NCBI RefSeq assembly: GCF_018687715.1
Contig: NC_056767.1
Span: 28,402,001 to 28,466,000 of the forward strand
Direction of reading: 5' to 3'
Origin: Carya illinoinensis
Taxonomy: Eukaryota; Streptophyta; Magnoliopsida; Fagales; Juglandaceae
Length of the DNA stretch: 64,000 bases
The notes under the pieces are model-generated. The model was not told the origin of the DNA. It searched no databases and saw nothing but the letters and a program-made list of their open reading frames with translations. Positions 32,974-44,029 of the stretch are shown here, one piece after another. The translations under genes were made by a program, and so were the position numbers. Within the stretch, counting starts at the first letter, position 1. Each line of letters starts with the position of its first letter.

Positions 32974-35900
32974 TTTGTTAAAGAATTAATAAACAATTCT
33001 TAGAAGCATTAATCACTTAATTCCCACAAAACAAAACAGCAATAGATGGAAGAAAGCAATTTATCAACTTGCTACCTGGGATTCATCAAGAAGCTTCCGA
33101 CTCGCTTCCAACTCCCTCCTAAGCAAGGAAACCTCCTCCATGGTAGTGCTAAGCTTATTTTCAGTTTCAGTCAATTGGTCAGACTTATCTGCAAGTGAAC
33201 TTCGTAATTCCAACAAAAGATCACTGCTGACTTTGGAATCCAAACCCGACTCAATTGGTGTGTCAGAGGGGGATAGAGTCAGAGGTTCAGGCATGCTCTC
33301 AGCAGTATAACTGTTTGTACAGGACATGCCCAACTGTCCCACCATTTTATCTTTCCCTTCTTTATCACTAAGTAGCAGTTCTTCACTGTGTGGCTCCACC
33401 ATTGAGGAACCAACCTGAGGGTTTAGTGTTCCAGAGGAATCCATCATATTCTCATCCACCCCCTCTCGAGCTTTGCCTGATTGCCCCATAAAATGCCCCA
33501 GTTTTGCGTCCAAAGGATTTGAGATACAAGAAACCTCATCCATGGGCTCAGAAGTAGATATGCAAGGAATGTGAACTCCACTGCCCAAAATTTCTGGCTT
33601 GCCATCATCAGCCTTCTCAGCCAAAAGGGAAAAGTCAGCTGTATCTTCCTGAATTGAGAGCTCGTGCCCTTTTGCATATTGATCAGACAATCTCTGCTCC
33701 AATTCTTGAATGCGTTTCTCATAAGACTCGCACTGCATCTGCTTCATCCTAAGCATAGATGTAAGATGTTTCCCATATTCATCTTTCAGATGTAAGGCTT
33801 CAGCTGTCTTCTCTGCAGCATTCTTCAATATACTAGCTAGTTTATCATCATCAAGTGATTCATATTCAACATCAGGGCAGTGGGAACAAATAAAGGCAAT
33901 TGCAGAAGCAAGTTCGGCTTTCAATTTTGCATTCTCAACTTCCATTTTGCTAGTTCCAGCAATCTCAACCAACTCACAGCTTTGAAGAAGCTCCTCGGAG
34001 TCATATTTCTCAACTGTCCCCAAAGAAAACTCTTCAGCTTCAGAGGAATGAGAACTGTCATTAGACAAAGGAAACGGACCTTTTAAGCTTCCATGCTTCT
34101 CACTCTTCGAAGGAAGTCCTGCCAAATATTCGGGAGCATATCGATCCAGGTCTGAAATGTCAATATCGAGCAAACCAGTGTCAAAAGGAGCTATATTGAC
34201 ATCACACTGATTGGGGCTATCATATAAGCCGATGGACGCTAATACATCCCTAGGTATGTAAGAACTATAAACCTTCAAGAACTCCTCCCGTCTCCTCACC
34301 TCAACCTCTCTCTTTGTGGCAAGCCTTTCAGCCAATTGCCCGGCCATACCCATGTAAAGCTTCATAGAAGCCTTTCGTCTCACAACTTCTGCAAGGCAGG
34401 CTCTATATGCCGGGCCAATTCCACGGACTAACTTCAAGTCCATAAACAGATCATCCTGACGCACCATTGCCTCTCTAAAAACGGGAAACTGTAACTTGGC
34501 ATCTTTGATGACATAAGAGACATAGGCTATCTTTTGCATGTAATTATGCACAAAGATATTCATTTCATTCTTCTTAACCCTACAAAAATCTTGCAGCTTA
34601 GAAATCGCACGATCACAAGACTGCATCCTAGGCAGGTGATTCTTGTCATGGACATCATACATAGGACCCAAGGCTGAAACTGCATCATGAGGACGGAGTG
34701 ATGAAGATAACTGGCAGGACAGACAGTCATCCACAAGTTTCTTCACTGTGTTGACATCTTTGCTGCATGCATGCACACACATATTTATTGGTCAAATTGA
34801 TGGCATTTTTAGAAATCATATGATTACAGCAGAACAATGCATCATCAACATAAAAACCACAGAATACAACCTGTGAGTACAAACTGCACAGAGTTACAAC
34901 AGTGGCTTAAGGCAAATTTGGTTACAAAATTTTTAAAAAATCTTCAAAAACTTGAAATTTTCAAACCAAACATCTTCAAATCTCCAAAAAAAAAAGATCT
35001 ATTTCAACTTTTCATCCAATCATTCATTATCCAAACACAAAAATCAAGACTATTACAAACACCAAAACAAAAACTACTATTAAAAATTATATTCAAACAA
35101 CCTTTTCAACTCTACCTATCCATTTTCACAAACCCCAATACAAAACTTCTTTTCAAAAAAAAAATTAATAAGTATTTATCTCTCCTTCTCAAAACCCAAT
35201 AAACAATACATCTCAAAACAATTCTCAAATATTCTCAAAATTTTTCATAACCAAGCATACCTAATCACGCATTAATGCAGTTTCATCACATGTATGTTTT
35301 GGAGAAAATCCAGATGCTTATATTTAGAGTGCTTTCAGCTACAAATTCAAGGCAAAAATCATCTAGCCACAGGGAACATGATGCATGACTCTAGGACAAC
35401 CCTCAACAATATCCATCTTTCAATCCACGCATGCAATTGCACTAAACGCCCAGATGATACGATAACATCGTTTCAGTGAACCACCGGGTTTAGAGTTCAA
35501 CAATTATGGGCATTTAACAGTCAATTGCACCTTTTGGCCAAACCTCAAAGATGCCTTCCGCTTTTACCCTTGGTTCCTCCGTCCTTGTTCCCAATGTAAT
35601 CGTCTTTTTTTATATATAAGTAATTCCCAATGCAATCATTTTTTTATAAGTAATTCCCAATGTAATTGTTAGGCCCTCCATCCCTCACTTTTCATGATCT
35701 GCATATAATCACCGTACCCTGCCCTGCTGTCCAGTTCCTTGTAAAAGAAAAATACATCTAGGACAGGGATCACAAAAAGTTAGACACCATGACATGGGTC
35801 AAACATAAACGAAAAGAAAAAGACACCCTCACACACCAGGTGCTTTACCAGCCAGATGATATGATATGTAAATTGAATCATTCCAGTATTTCAAACAAAG

Positions 35901-37872
35901 ACCAACTAACATAAGACATGCATGCCCATTTGGCAAGCATGAACTTTTAAATTAATTTGAACCTCAAAATCCTCAACCATACATGAAATGCCCCAAGAGA
36001 GGCCCAATCCATATCTGGACCTATAATCCAAAAGGACTACTCAATAGTACAATAGGAGCCCTATTAGAACCATTGTATAGAGTAAGAACCCCCTCCTAAG
36101 CAATGGAGGATCTCATACACCACCTATAAGTACCACTTAGTATGGGGTATCACAATCTCCTCCCTTAAAATCCCGACGTTCTTGTTGGCCTATTCCATCA
36201 TAGGTGGCACGACTCAAGTCCCACATTTCTGATTGAGATTGGCTCTAATAACATTTGTAACGCCCTGATGGGGGGGCCCAAGCCACATCTGGACTTATAC
36301 TCCAAAAGGCCTATTCAATTGTATAATTGGAAACACATTGGAATCATTATAAAGGGTAAAATTTAGGAGCTTCACCCTCTCAAGCAATGTGGGATACCAT
36401 ACACCACCTTCACTGACTACTCAATAAGGGCTGTCACAATACATCCATAAAATGTTTTTTTCATACAAGATAAATTGAGATAATTAATCCCAAGACCAGA
36501 GAATAGCATACAAATGACAATCTTGTTTGCATCAAACGGGCATATAAGCTTGCGACAAGCAATGAGGCACGAATGGGCATCTCATGAAGAATTCACACAT
36601 AGGCAGAAGAGTTAAATAGCACATGACTGGTAAGCATGAACCTCTAGTTAGTTTGGGAATCAAATCTTGAACCACACCAAAAAAAAAGCCCGCATATGAG
36701 AAATACGACATTTCACACTGCAGCAATAGGGAAAAGCTCTAAAACCAATTCCTAGCAATTATCTAGCTTGAAATTTTCGTAATGATCAATTACCCCCATC
36801 CAGCAAGCATTCGAATCATGCCTGGCGTGAGGAGAACAAATCGGCATTTTGAGACGGAACAAATAAGCAAAGAGGAAAAAATACAAAAAGTAGCTGAAAC
36901 TATGTCAACAAGGAAACAAATAACCCACCCCAAAGATTGTAGTATACTCTTTTGTTCGCTGAGATATTGCTGGTGCTGCTTAATCATCACCTCCAAATTT
37001 CTGGTAGGAAAAGAAGTCCTGCTAGCAAACAATTCCTCGACCTTGCGTTTCACTTCACCGAACATTTGCTTAAACTGTGAAACCTTGTTCTCAAACTGCT
37101 TGTGGGAGCTGCTACAATTATCAGCTGATTTCCGCAAGTTCTCTTCCTTCACAAAATCCAGCAAGCACTTGCGAGTGGCAGTCTGTAAAGCAGGGGGAAG
37201 TTTTATGGATCTCAATTTCTCCATGTCCCTCCCAAAATTCATCAGGAGATCCGAATGTATCCGGTTCTGTTGTGAATAACGCTTCATGAAATCCATGTAG
37301 TTTTGGCTAATCATCTTATAGTATTGATCCAAATTACCCTTAGCAACCTCCAATGCCCTCTCTTGAACCTTTTGCTCCCTCAAAAGTCTCTCACAGTTCT
37401 CATATTTCACTTGGCTACGACTATAAACAACATGCCCACGGTGGCAATGGTACCTGAATTGCCGCTCATACGAAGGTAAAGCCTTCAAGGCAGGATCAGA
37501 AGCATCATCCAAAGGATGGGGATTATGTGAAGAGGACGGTGACGGAGGATCCGCAATATCAAGAATATCAACTTGCTCAGGCGGAGGCGGTGGCGAATTG
37601 GTTTGCAATCTTCCCTTATTGAATATGAAGACTTCCCGGTCATCCAAAGGAAGTTTATACGCTGAAAGCGGCCGCTGCGGCTCGAGTTTCATATCCAAAC
37701 AGAGAACAAGCTGGTCACTTAAACTAATCATCGACACGGACTCGACGAAGCGCATGACCGCCTCGACTGGTGTGGTTTCATCACAGTCGAGCTCAAACGA
37801 GTGCCCGTTCTCAGCGATACGAACCAGAAGCTTGCCTCCATGAACCAAACCGTCAGTTATAGATGAACTCAT
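30859..37872 (-). CDS. ATG11: Autophagy-related protein 11 (ATG11 scaffold)
   Basis: Five minus-strand exons, 37872-36929, 34762-33076, 32532-32312, 31746-31533 and 31275-30859, join in frame with GT-AG introns to 1,160 residues, close to Arabidopsis ATG11. The N-terminus has a ubiquitin-like region (KLLVRIAENGHSFELDC, EVFIFNKG). The central part has the ATG17-like conserved block (SLRPHDAVSALGPMYDVHDK, AYRACLAEVVRRKASMKLYM, PRDVLASIGLYDSPNQCDV). Next come acidic and coiled-coil stretches, and the C-terminal ATG11 domain has RLEVHEIAAFVLN, NYYLSAESVALF, SNYIVGQIVHIER and CEYFVVTIAMLPDT. In plants ATG11 joins the ATG1-ATG13 kinase complex and links it to forming autophagosomes, including selective mitophagy. 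The Met at 37872 matches the known plant start (MSSS versus MSGS); an in-frame Met 19 codons upstream is less likely. Confidence 0.97.
32006..32146 (-). mobile_element. 5'-truncated SINE (Au-like) in ATG11 intron 3
   Basis: Antisense on the plus strand: a T-run (poly(A) tail) followed by GGTGTCCGGCCCAGCTTGCG and CTCAACTAATCCCACGGGAC, sequence I recognise from Au-type plant SINEs. At the far end, GGAGACTCGAACTG resembles the complement of a pol III B box. A 16 bp target duplication is visible with one mismatch: TGTCTCAGGAAACCTT (31990-32005) and TGTCTCATGAAACCTT (32147-32162). The A-box half seems to be missing. It lies in the intron between ATG11 exons 3 and 4. Confidence 0.8.
32897..32967. 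repeat. Compound (TG)n(AG)n microsatellite
   Basis: A TG run passes directly into an AG run in ATG11 intron 2, about 110 bp from the exon 2 donor. Confidence 0.9.
34905..35270. repeat. Degenerate A/C-rich miniature element in ATG11 intron 1
   Basis: It begins GGCAAATTTGGTTACAAAAT and ends AAAATTTTTCATAACCAAGC. The ends are inverted (TTTGGTTA versus ATAACCAA), and the core is rich in CTTCAAAA/CCAAA words. It belongs to the same loose class as 23108-23331 and accounts for the plus-strand open frame there. Confidence 0.55.
35984..36438. repeat. Two tandem-like copies of a short TGTAACGCCC...GGGCTGTCACA repeat
   Basis: Within ATG11 intron 1. Copy 2 (36256-36438, 183 bp) starts TGTAACGCCCTGA and ends AAGGGCTGTCACA. 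Copy 1 (35984-36154) lacks a clean start but shares the sequence of CCATATCTGGACC/CCACATCTGGACT, CCAAAAGG, GAACCATTGTATAGAGTAAG-like and ACCACC segments. The termini resemble those of the 3.58 kb element at 9243 (TGTGACGCCC...GGGCTGTTACA). Confidence 0.65.
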
Positions 37873-38960
37873 TTTATCCTCAGAACAACTATCCTCCACC
37901 ACAAATTCCCAGAACCACAGTGACAACAACTTGTTTATGCAATGGAATCCTCAGCCCAAACCGCAAAAATGGTCGAAGCGAGCTCTCAGTTAGAGCAGAA
38001 ACATCCAAAAACTATACAATTCGATTCCTTTGACAGATAATCCACACTCAGATGGAAAAATTCCCAATTTTTATACCTTAAGCTTCGATAAAACGCCGGA
38101 TTAACTCAAGCCCACCACCAAATTCAGCAAAAGAACCCCACTTGCAAAAAATCCACCAAGGATTTTATGGAAAAGACAAACTGTCATCGACCCAGCATTG
38201 AAGCCGGCCGATACAAGTTAACCCCCGGAGACTTTCCCACAAAAGAAATCCCAACCTTAAAATCGCAAATTGTTCCCAAAACAGTAATCGACCCCAACGC
38301 ACTGCAAAAATCTTCAAAATAACCACCACTTGCCAACAAAGCAACCAATTCACCCAAAAAATATCATAGACCCATTATTAAATAGCACAAGCTTACCCAA
38401 ATCCCTACAGAAACACTAATTTTCACCGTAAAAATTAATGCCGAATTTCCTTTCCTCCAAAGCCCCCAACACTCCTTCCCTGCAAGCCCCCTCACACTTC
38501 CCTGAAATGACCACCCCACAGACAAAACCACACAAGAATGCGAAACGACCAATCGAATCAAATGCCAAATTACACGCAAAGTGTTAAGGAGAAAGACTTG
38601 GATTGAGATACGAAAAGATAATAAAAGAAAGCAAAGATAAGGATCTTCTAAATTTTTTGGTTTTCTTGGTTTTTTTTTTTTTTTTTTTTCTCCACTCAAA
38701 GTTTTCACGAACTCTCTCTCTCCCTCTTTCTTTTGTGGTGATTGTTATTTACTGTAAACTACGAGATTCCCTTCCTCCTCTTCACTGATTTTTATCTGCT
38801 GTTTCTCTATTTCTTTTTAATCTTTTCAATACACAAACACACAAAACCTTCTGATTGAAGAAACCACCGCTGCGTGACAGAAGTCAGAAGAGTTCTCTCT
38901 CTCTCTCTCTCTCTACAATAACTTTGAAGAACAGAAAAGCTATCAGCTTTATTTATTTGT
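37873..38960. promoter_or_regulatory. Upstream region of ATG11
   Basis: Probable 5' leader and promoter of the minus-strand ATG11 gene, with a poly-T/poly-A tract near 38670-38690 and CT-rich patches at 38711-38735 and 38897-38914. A leader intron is possible. No other gene is seen. Confidence 0.35.
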
Positions 38961-38974
38961 TAAGAGAAATATTT

Positions 38975-39155
38975 TTTGCAGTCGGCAGATGCAGTCAGCG
39001 TGTAATCGGCTGCAAAAAAAAATTAATACGAGACCTATATAAAAAAAAAATTATTTTTATAACTTTTTATAATTCATGTAGGTCCCCTTGAATATAAAAA
39101 AAATTTTTTATAATTTTTTTTATTTATTCCGTACAGCCGACTGCACGTCGACTGT
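38975..39155. mobile_element. Hairpin miniature element with GTCGGC/GCCGAC ends
   Basis: GCAGTCGGCAGATGCAGTCA and TAATCGGCTGC at the left pair with CAGCCGACTGCACGTCGACT at the right. Internal TTTATAATT/AATTTTTTTT segments also pair. Total about 180 bp. Confidence 0.65.
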
Positions 39156-39159
39156 ATCT

Positions 39160-40350
39160 AGCGACTTATAAAAATTATCTCATCCTATCTCATATTCGAA
39201 TCACACCTATAACACCACCAACCCTTTTATATGACATATATAATTTATATATGTTTAATTTAGAACTCGTTTATATTTATAAAAATTTTCATCTTATCTC
39301 ATCTAATCATTATAATTTTTTTGAAATTTCTGTATAAAATAAAATAAAAAATTCAACTTTTTCAAATTTTAATATAAAAATAATATATTATAATAATAAT
39401 TTTTTATAAATGCTAACAATTTTTTAGTGATCTCATAACCATACAAATTATATTCCAAAGTTTTATTATTCTAATTATTCACCATTGGTTATGTACACTG
39501 TCTCATAACAAGTTGATCATTTTTAATGAGTTGTTTCGATTCGGCTTAAGCCATTTCTGTTGCTTCAACTTGAATCTTCATCCAAAATATTAATGAACTT
39601 TTATTTCAATATGAATCAACTCGAATAAAATAATTTTACGAAAGAAAATTCATAAATTGAAATGATTTGATATTATATTAAATAAAATCATATCAATTTA
39701 TAAATTTATTTTTATATTATATATAGGGCTCTTGAAGTGTTACATTGATAAACCAACAAGACTGATCTTACAAAAGGGATGTTACATCAAAACCATGTGG
39801 CACATGATCATGCATTAATGTCTCTACAATATCAACCAAAATTCATGTGACATTTGATCTACTCTCAGCACACATGCAAACAGGAAAACAACTGGAAAAT
39901 ATAAAGGATTATAAATAAAAGTTGAGCGCTATTTGAGCGTTAAGGTGATCTCAGATCATATAAAATATTTTCTTACATATAGATATATTCTTCATCCAAA
40001 CACAACGTATCTTTGCCTCTTTCTTTGCGGGAAAATGGAGAAAATTTACTTTTTTATAAAAACGTTAAACATATCTCAATCAGTATACATCAAAACACAT
40101 CAATTATGAGACTCACAAAACCTACCTAAACATCTTAACTCATAGTATGAACGGGGAAAACGATCAAAGATGTTGGTATAAGGATCGATCAAGATGGTGA
40201 TATTTTAAAAATTGTAAGATCTTAAAAGTCAACAATTATGGGCAGATGATAAAGATGCCGACCGCTGAGAATATTTTGCCTCTTTCTTTGCAGGAAAAGG
40301 GGGAAAAAAGGTGTGAAAAGTTCGAAGAAGTTTCATTGTAGAGTCCAGTG

Positions 40351-40390
<40 letters not shown>

Positions 40391-40800
40391 GGAGACCCAG
40401 CAACATCCGTGCATGCAAGCGACTGTACGTTGAGAGGAAGCTGGTCCCATTTAGTAGGGAAAGGAAATATATATAATTTATATACCTTAAATTTTATTTA
40501 ATATTATTTTTTAAAAAAATAATTTATATAATTTAGAAGGAAAAATTATTCCAATATATTTTTTAAAAAAATTTATTTTTTTAACAATATAGTCTATTTT
40601 TTTTTATGTAAATATATAAATTTTATCTATTTTAAAATTATATCTAGTATTATTTATAATTTTTTATTAAATAATGTTAGCTAGATATGCAAAGTATAGT
40701 TCTTTTCTTCATAAATAGGACTATGAAAAAGTTAATTTTTATTATAGAATATTATAGATATTTTATTGAAATAATAAGTAAACGAGACTTTTTTTTTTAT
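39160..40800. other. Gene-free AT-rich stretch
   Basis: AT-rich with remnants of miniature elements (about 39259-39420 and 39935-40010) and a GA microsatellite (about 40353-40392). No supported exon. Confidence 0.45.
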
Positions 40801-40804
40801 TTTT

Positions 40805-40975
40805 TGTATGAGTTTTGCTATATACAAGTAAAGCCGTATATTAATCTGCATATTAATACTGATTTATTCATATTTAAAATTTAAAGTAACACTATTTTTA
40901 ATAAAATTTACTTTTTAACCAATCACATTAAATTGGTACATATATTAGTATACAATTATACTTATAACTAAATTT
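40805..40975. repeat. Miniature element (ATTATACTTGTAACTA family, plus orientation)
   Basis: GAGTTTTGCTATATACAAGT, then CATATTAATACTGATTTATT, ACTATTTTTAATAAAATTTA, ending ATACAATTATACTTATAACT. It agrees closely with 43293-43465 in the same orientation and 14583-14745 in the opposite one. Confidence 0.7.
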
Positions 40976-41057
40976 TTCCTTTTGGTATTCCACGTCGAAG
41001 AGAAGCTGATCTGAAATATAATGAAACCGAAGGGCATTCAATTTTTTTGGGTAGAAA

Positions 41058-41131
41058 TTATATACAAAAGTGCAAGTTCTTGGCAACTTCGCAGGCCTTC
41101 TGGGATGCCTTTCCTTCCTGCAACTGTTTGT
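41058..41131 (-). other. Possible orphan terminal exon or gene relic
   Basis: After a plausible acceptor (TTCATGCACAG, ending at 41132), the minus strand reads an amphipathic peptide KQLQEGKASQKACEVAKNL and then HFCI and a stop at 41058. The composition stands out in very AT-rich DNA. I do not recognise it and see no upstream exon that would join it, so it may be a relic. Confidence 0.25.
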
Positions 41132-41579
41132 CTGTGCATGAACATGTTAAAGTAATATGAAAGTTTGTCTAGATTTCTGAATCTCCCCCATCTCTAAACT
41201 AATCATGTCAAGGCAGCAATTTCCAAGGGCTTTTAAATTTTGGTAGGCTAGAAAATAAACAGCACGCGCCATTCCTGTCTCTCCATGTCTTTGTTTTTCT
41301 TTTCCTTTAAATGGTTAAATTTATAACAAAAATTCTATACGCAGTTATTTTTGTGGACTCTTTTATGCACTCTAATAATATAATTAGTTATGTATTAAAA
41401 AAAATTAATCCAAATAATTATATCAGTGGAGTGCGCAGGGAGTACGCAAAAGTGACTATATGTAGCATTACTCAATTTATAAAGAGGTGCTATAAAATAA
41501 AATTCATAAATTTATAAGATTTATTATTATACACTAAATTATAAATTTTTTTTTTTTAAAATAGATTCTGTTGAGAAGT

Positions 41580-41835
41580 AAATCTCATATTATTTGTAAA
41601 TAAGGTCTTGAGCATGTTTATAAGTAATAAGCAAATATCTCTTGTTGAATCGGTTCTATGATATGAGTTAGACCCATGAATTTTTTTCATGATATTAGAG
41701 TCTGCCACATGATGAATGGGGCTCCACACTACTTATATAATGATAAGGACAAAAAAAAATACTAGCATGCACGTGAAAGAAAGTGTTGATAAATAAATTT
41801 TACATAAGGTCTTGAGCATGTTGATAAAAAAGAAA
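41580..41835. repeat. LTR-like repeat fragment (AAGGTCTTGAGCATGTTTAT family)
   Basis: The word AAGGTCTTGAGCATGTTTAT at 41604 is nearly repeated about 200 bp later (near 41807). Between them are GATATGAGTTAGACCCATGA, a TGATATTAGAGTCTGCC stretch resembling the common 'TGGTATCAGAGC' plant LTR word, and TAGCATGCACGTGA. The same series occurs at 44030-45180. Confidence 0.6.
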
Positions 41836-42111
41836 GTGTTGATGCAGTTAGAGGGGTTGAGAATCTCTTTTAACACTTGTTTTCAAACCAATTTCCATGA
41901 TGTTACGGGAGAAACAAAAGTTGAAAATAGACCCAAAAGATTATGTTGTGACAAATTATACAATTAAAGGGACATCTGAGATATCAACATTAATAACTGT
42001 AGTATTAATGTATTACGAGACAGGGTGTATTAATCTGATCAATATTAGTCTAAGGTGATTGAGATAATTAACTCAAAGATAGTCACTTCTCATAATAAGA
42101 AAGATTAGGTT
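41836..42111. other. Gene-free stretch
   Basis: AT-rich; nothing recognised. Confidence 0.4.
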
Positions 42112-42405
42112 GTGTTTGGGTATAAGAATATTTGAGATCTCATATAATTTCGCATGGATTAGAATACCCCAATTCTAAATACACATAACTTATTTCATTT
42201 CAATTAATGAGACTCGTCACTTTTTTAACTTCTTATAAAAAATTAAACATATATAGCTTATTTCGTACATCCAAACTCACTATTATTCACTTTTTTAATG
42301 AGATCTACATTTTTACACAAAACTCATTTAAATATATTAACTTATTATTATTCACATATATTTTCAAAATATTCTAAACATTCTTAACATCCAAACAGAG
42401 CTTAA
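42112..42405. repeat. Miniature element with GTGTTTGGGT...ACCCAAACA-like ends
   Basis: It starts AGGTTGTGTTTGGGTATAAG and ends CTTAACATCCAAACAGAGCT. AATATTTGAGATCTC at the left pairs loosely with AAAATATTCTAAACA at the right. It is a longer member of the CAAAC-end family. Confidence 0.6.
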
Positions 42406-42880
42406 ATTTGAACTTCACTAGCTTTTTGACAAAAGTGAACATGGTATCAACAAATTACCAAGTTATAAATAACCAACATTTTTGCTACCTATAAATAATT
42501 CCATATATTTTTTCCAAAAGAGTAAGGCTAAATTGCCGCTTGCAACTTATCGTTACAAGTAACCACTAGTATAAAAACAATATTTTTTTATCTAATTTTT
42601 TTATTCACATTTTAAAATATTTTTAAAAAAATATAAAAAAATACATTAATATATTAAAATTTACTTATTTAATTATTAAATAAATTTTTTTTACTTAGCA
42701 ATCAAATGGAGCGGTAGCTTTTTTCTTCTCTAAAAACACGTTTTTCTCTCTTTTTTTTTTTTTTTTTTTTAAATCTTTTTATTTGTGTTGTTCAAGAAAC
42801 TTGCGAGGTTAATCACTCCCCTGAAGATTGAGGGGTTTAATAGCTAACAAAACAACATGATTAGGTGCATAACTGAGGTT

Positions 42881-43070
42881 TCGTTTGGTAGATAAAAATT
42901 TTTATTTCAAATTTAAAATTCTCATTTTATCATTATAATTTTTTCAAATTCCCATATAAAATATAATAAATAATTTAACTTTTTTAAATTCTAAAACAAT
43001 AATAATATTAAAATATAATATTTTAATATTTTATCTTAAACTCAAAATTTTTATCTTACTTATCAAGCAG
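42881..43070. repeat. Miniature-element remnant
   Basis: TGAGGTTTCGTTTGGTAGAT at the left, CTTACTTATCAAGCAGAACA at the right, with the AT-rich core ATATAATAAATAATTTAACT shared with other copies. Confidence 0.5.
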
Positions 43071-43292
43071 AACATGAAAATGATGAGAAGCGTCAGTCCC
43101 ACTTTCGAGGACGTATATTAATTTAATAACTCTTTTAAAATTACAAAAATATGCTTTATTTTTTTGAGAAAGCCATTATCAGATGATCGATGGCTGATCA
43201 GTTGGGTACCTTTGAATAAGAATTTTTGAGATGAAAAAGTTGGACGATTAGACAGGATATATATCTTTCAATTGCAATCAATGTGGCTTTTA

Positions 43293-43465
43293 AAAAGGAG
43301 TTTTACTACACATAAATACAGTCGCGTACTAATTTATATATTAATACTGATTTATTTATATTTAAAATTTAAATTAATACTATTTTTAATAAAATCTATT
43401 TTTTGATCAATTGCATTATATTAATGTATAGATTAATATATAATTATACTTGCAATTATATTTTT
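43293..43465. repeat. Miniature element (ATTATACTTGTAACTA family, plus orientation)
   Basis: TTTTACTACACATAAATACA, TATTAATACTGATTTATTTA, ACTATTTTTAATAAAATCTA, and at the end ATATAATTATACTTGCAATT. Paralogous to 40805-40975. Confidence 0.7.
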
Positions 43466-43869
43466 TCTTTAAAAAGTTATCTCATCGAGATTAGATATTG
43501 AAAATGGGTACCGAGAAAAGTCATAGATTTTTTATTTTTTTTAAGTTATGGTTAGGGGTTTTTTTTTTTAATGGAAAATAGCTAATTTGTCCACTTAAAC
43601 ATATCGCTTAAATATACCACTCGGCACTCAGTAAAAAAAAAAAAATTATTTAAAAATTATTTAATAATTTTTAATATATTGATATATTTTTTATGTTTTA
43701 AAAAGAGAAAAAAAATTTGCCCTTCGGGGCGGCATAGTAATTTAGTCCTTTTTAATGACTTTGTCATTTTTTTAAAAAATAATTATTTTAATGGGTTTAA
43801 AAAATATTTGAAAAACTAAATTTACACTATAAGTAAGAAATTTTTTGTGGTCTTTCTTTGTAGGTATAG

Positions 43870-43995
43870 AATAACCTTTATGTAAAGTAACGTTACTTTT
43901 ATAAGTTATTCAACTTATTCTATAAAAATATTCCAAGTTTAAAATATAGTTGTATAAAATATTGTAAAAATTATTGTATGCCTATCATTTTTTTT
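43870..43995. repeat. Miniature element, inverted copy of the 20485 family
   Basis: Reverse-complemented, it reads AATGATAGGCATACAATAAT and ACAATATTTTATACAACTAT, matching the start of 20485-20650. Confidence 0.65.
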
Positions 43996-44029
43996 CTTTC
44001 TTATGAACTTAATTATAATTGTTAAGGAA

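Noticed and set aside
34837..35202. 121-codon plus-strand open frame
   Set aside because: Translation of an A/C-rich repeat inside ATG11 intron 1, with Lys/Leu/Phe low-complexity composition.
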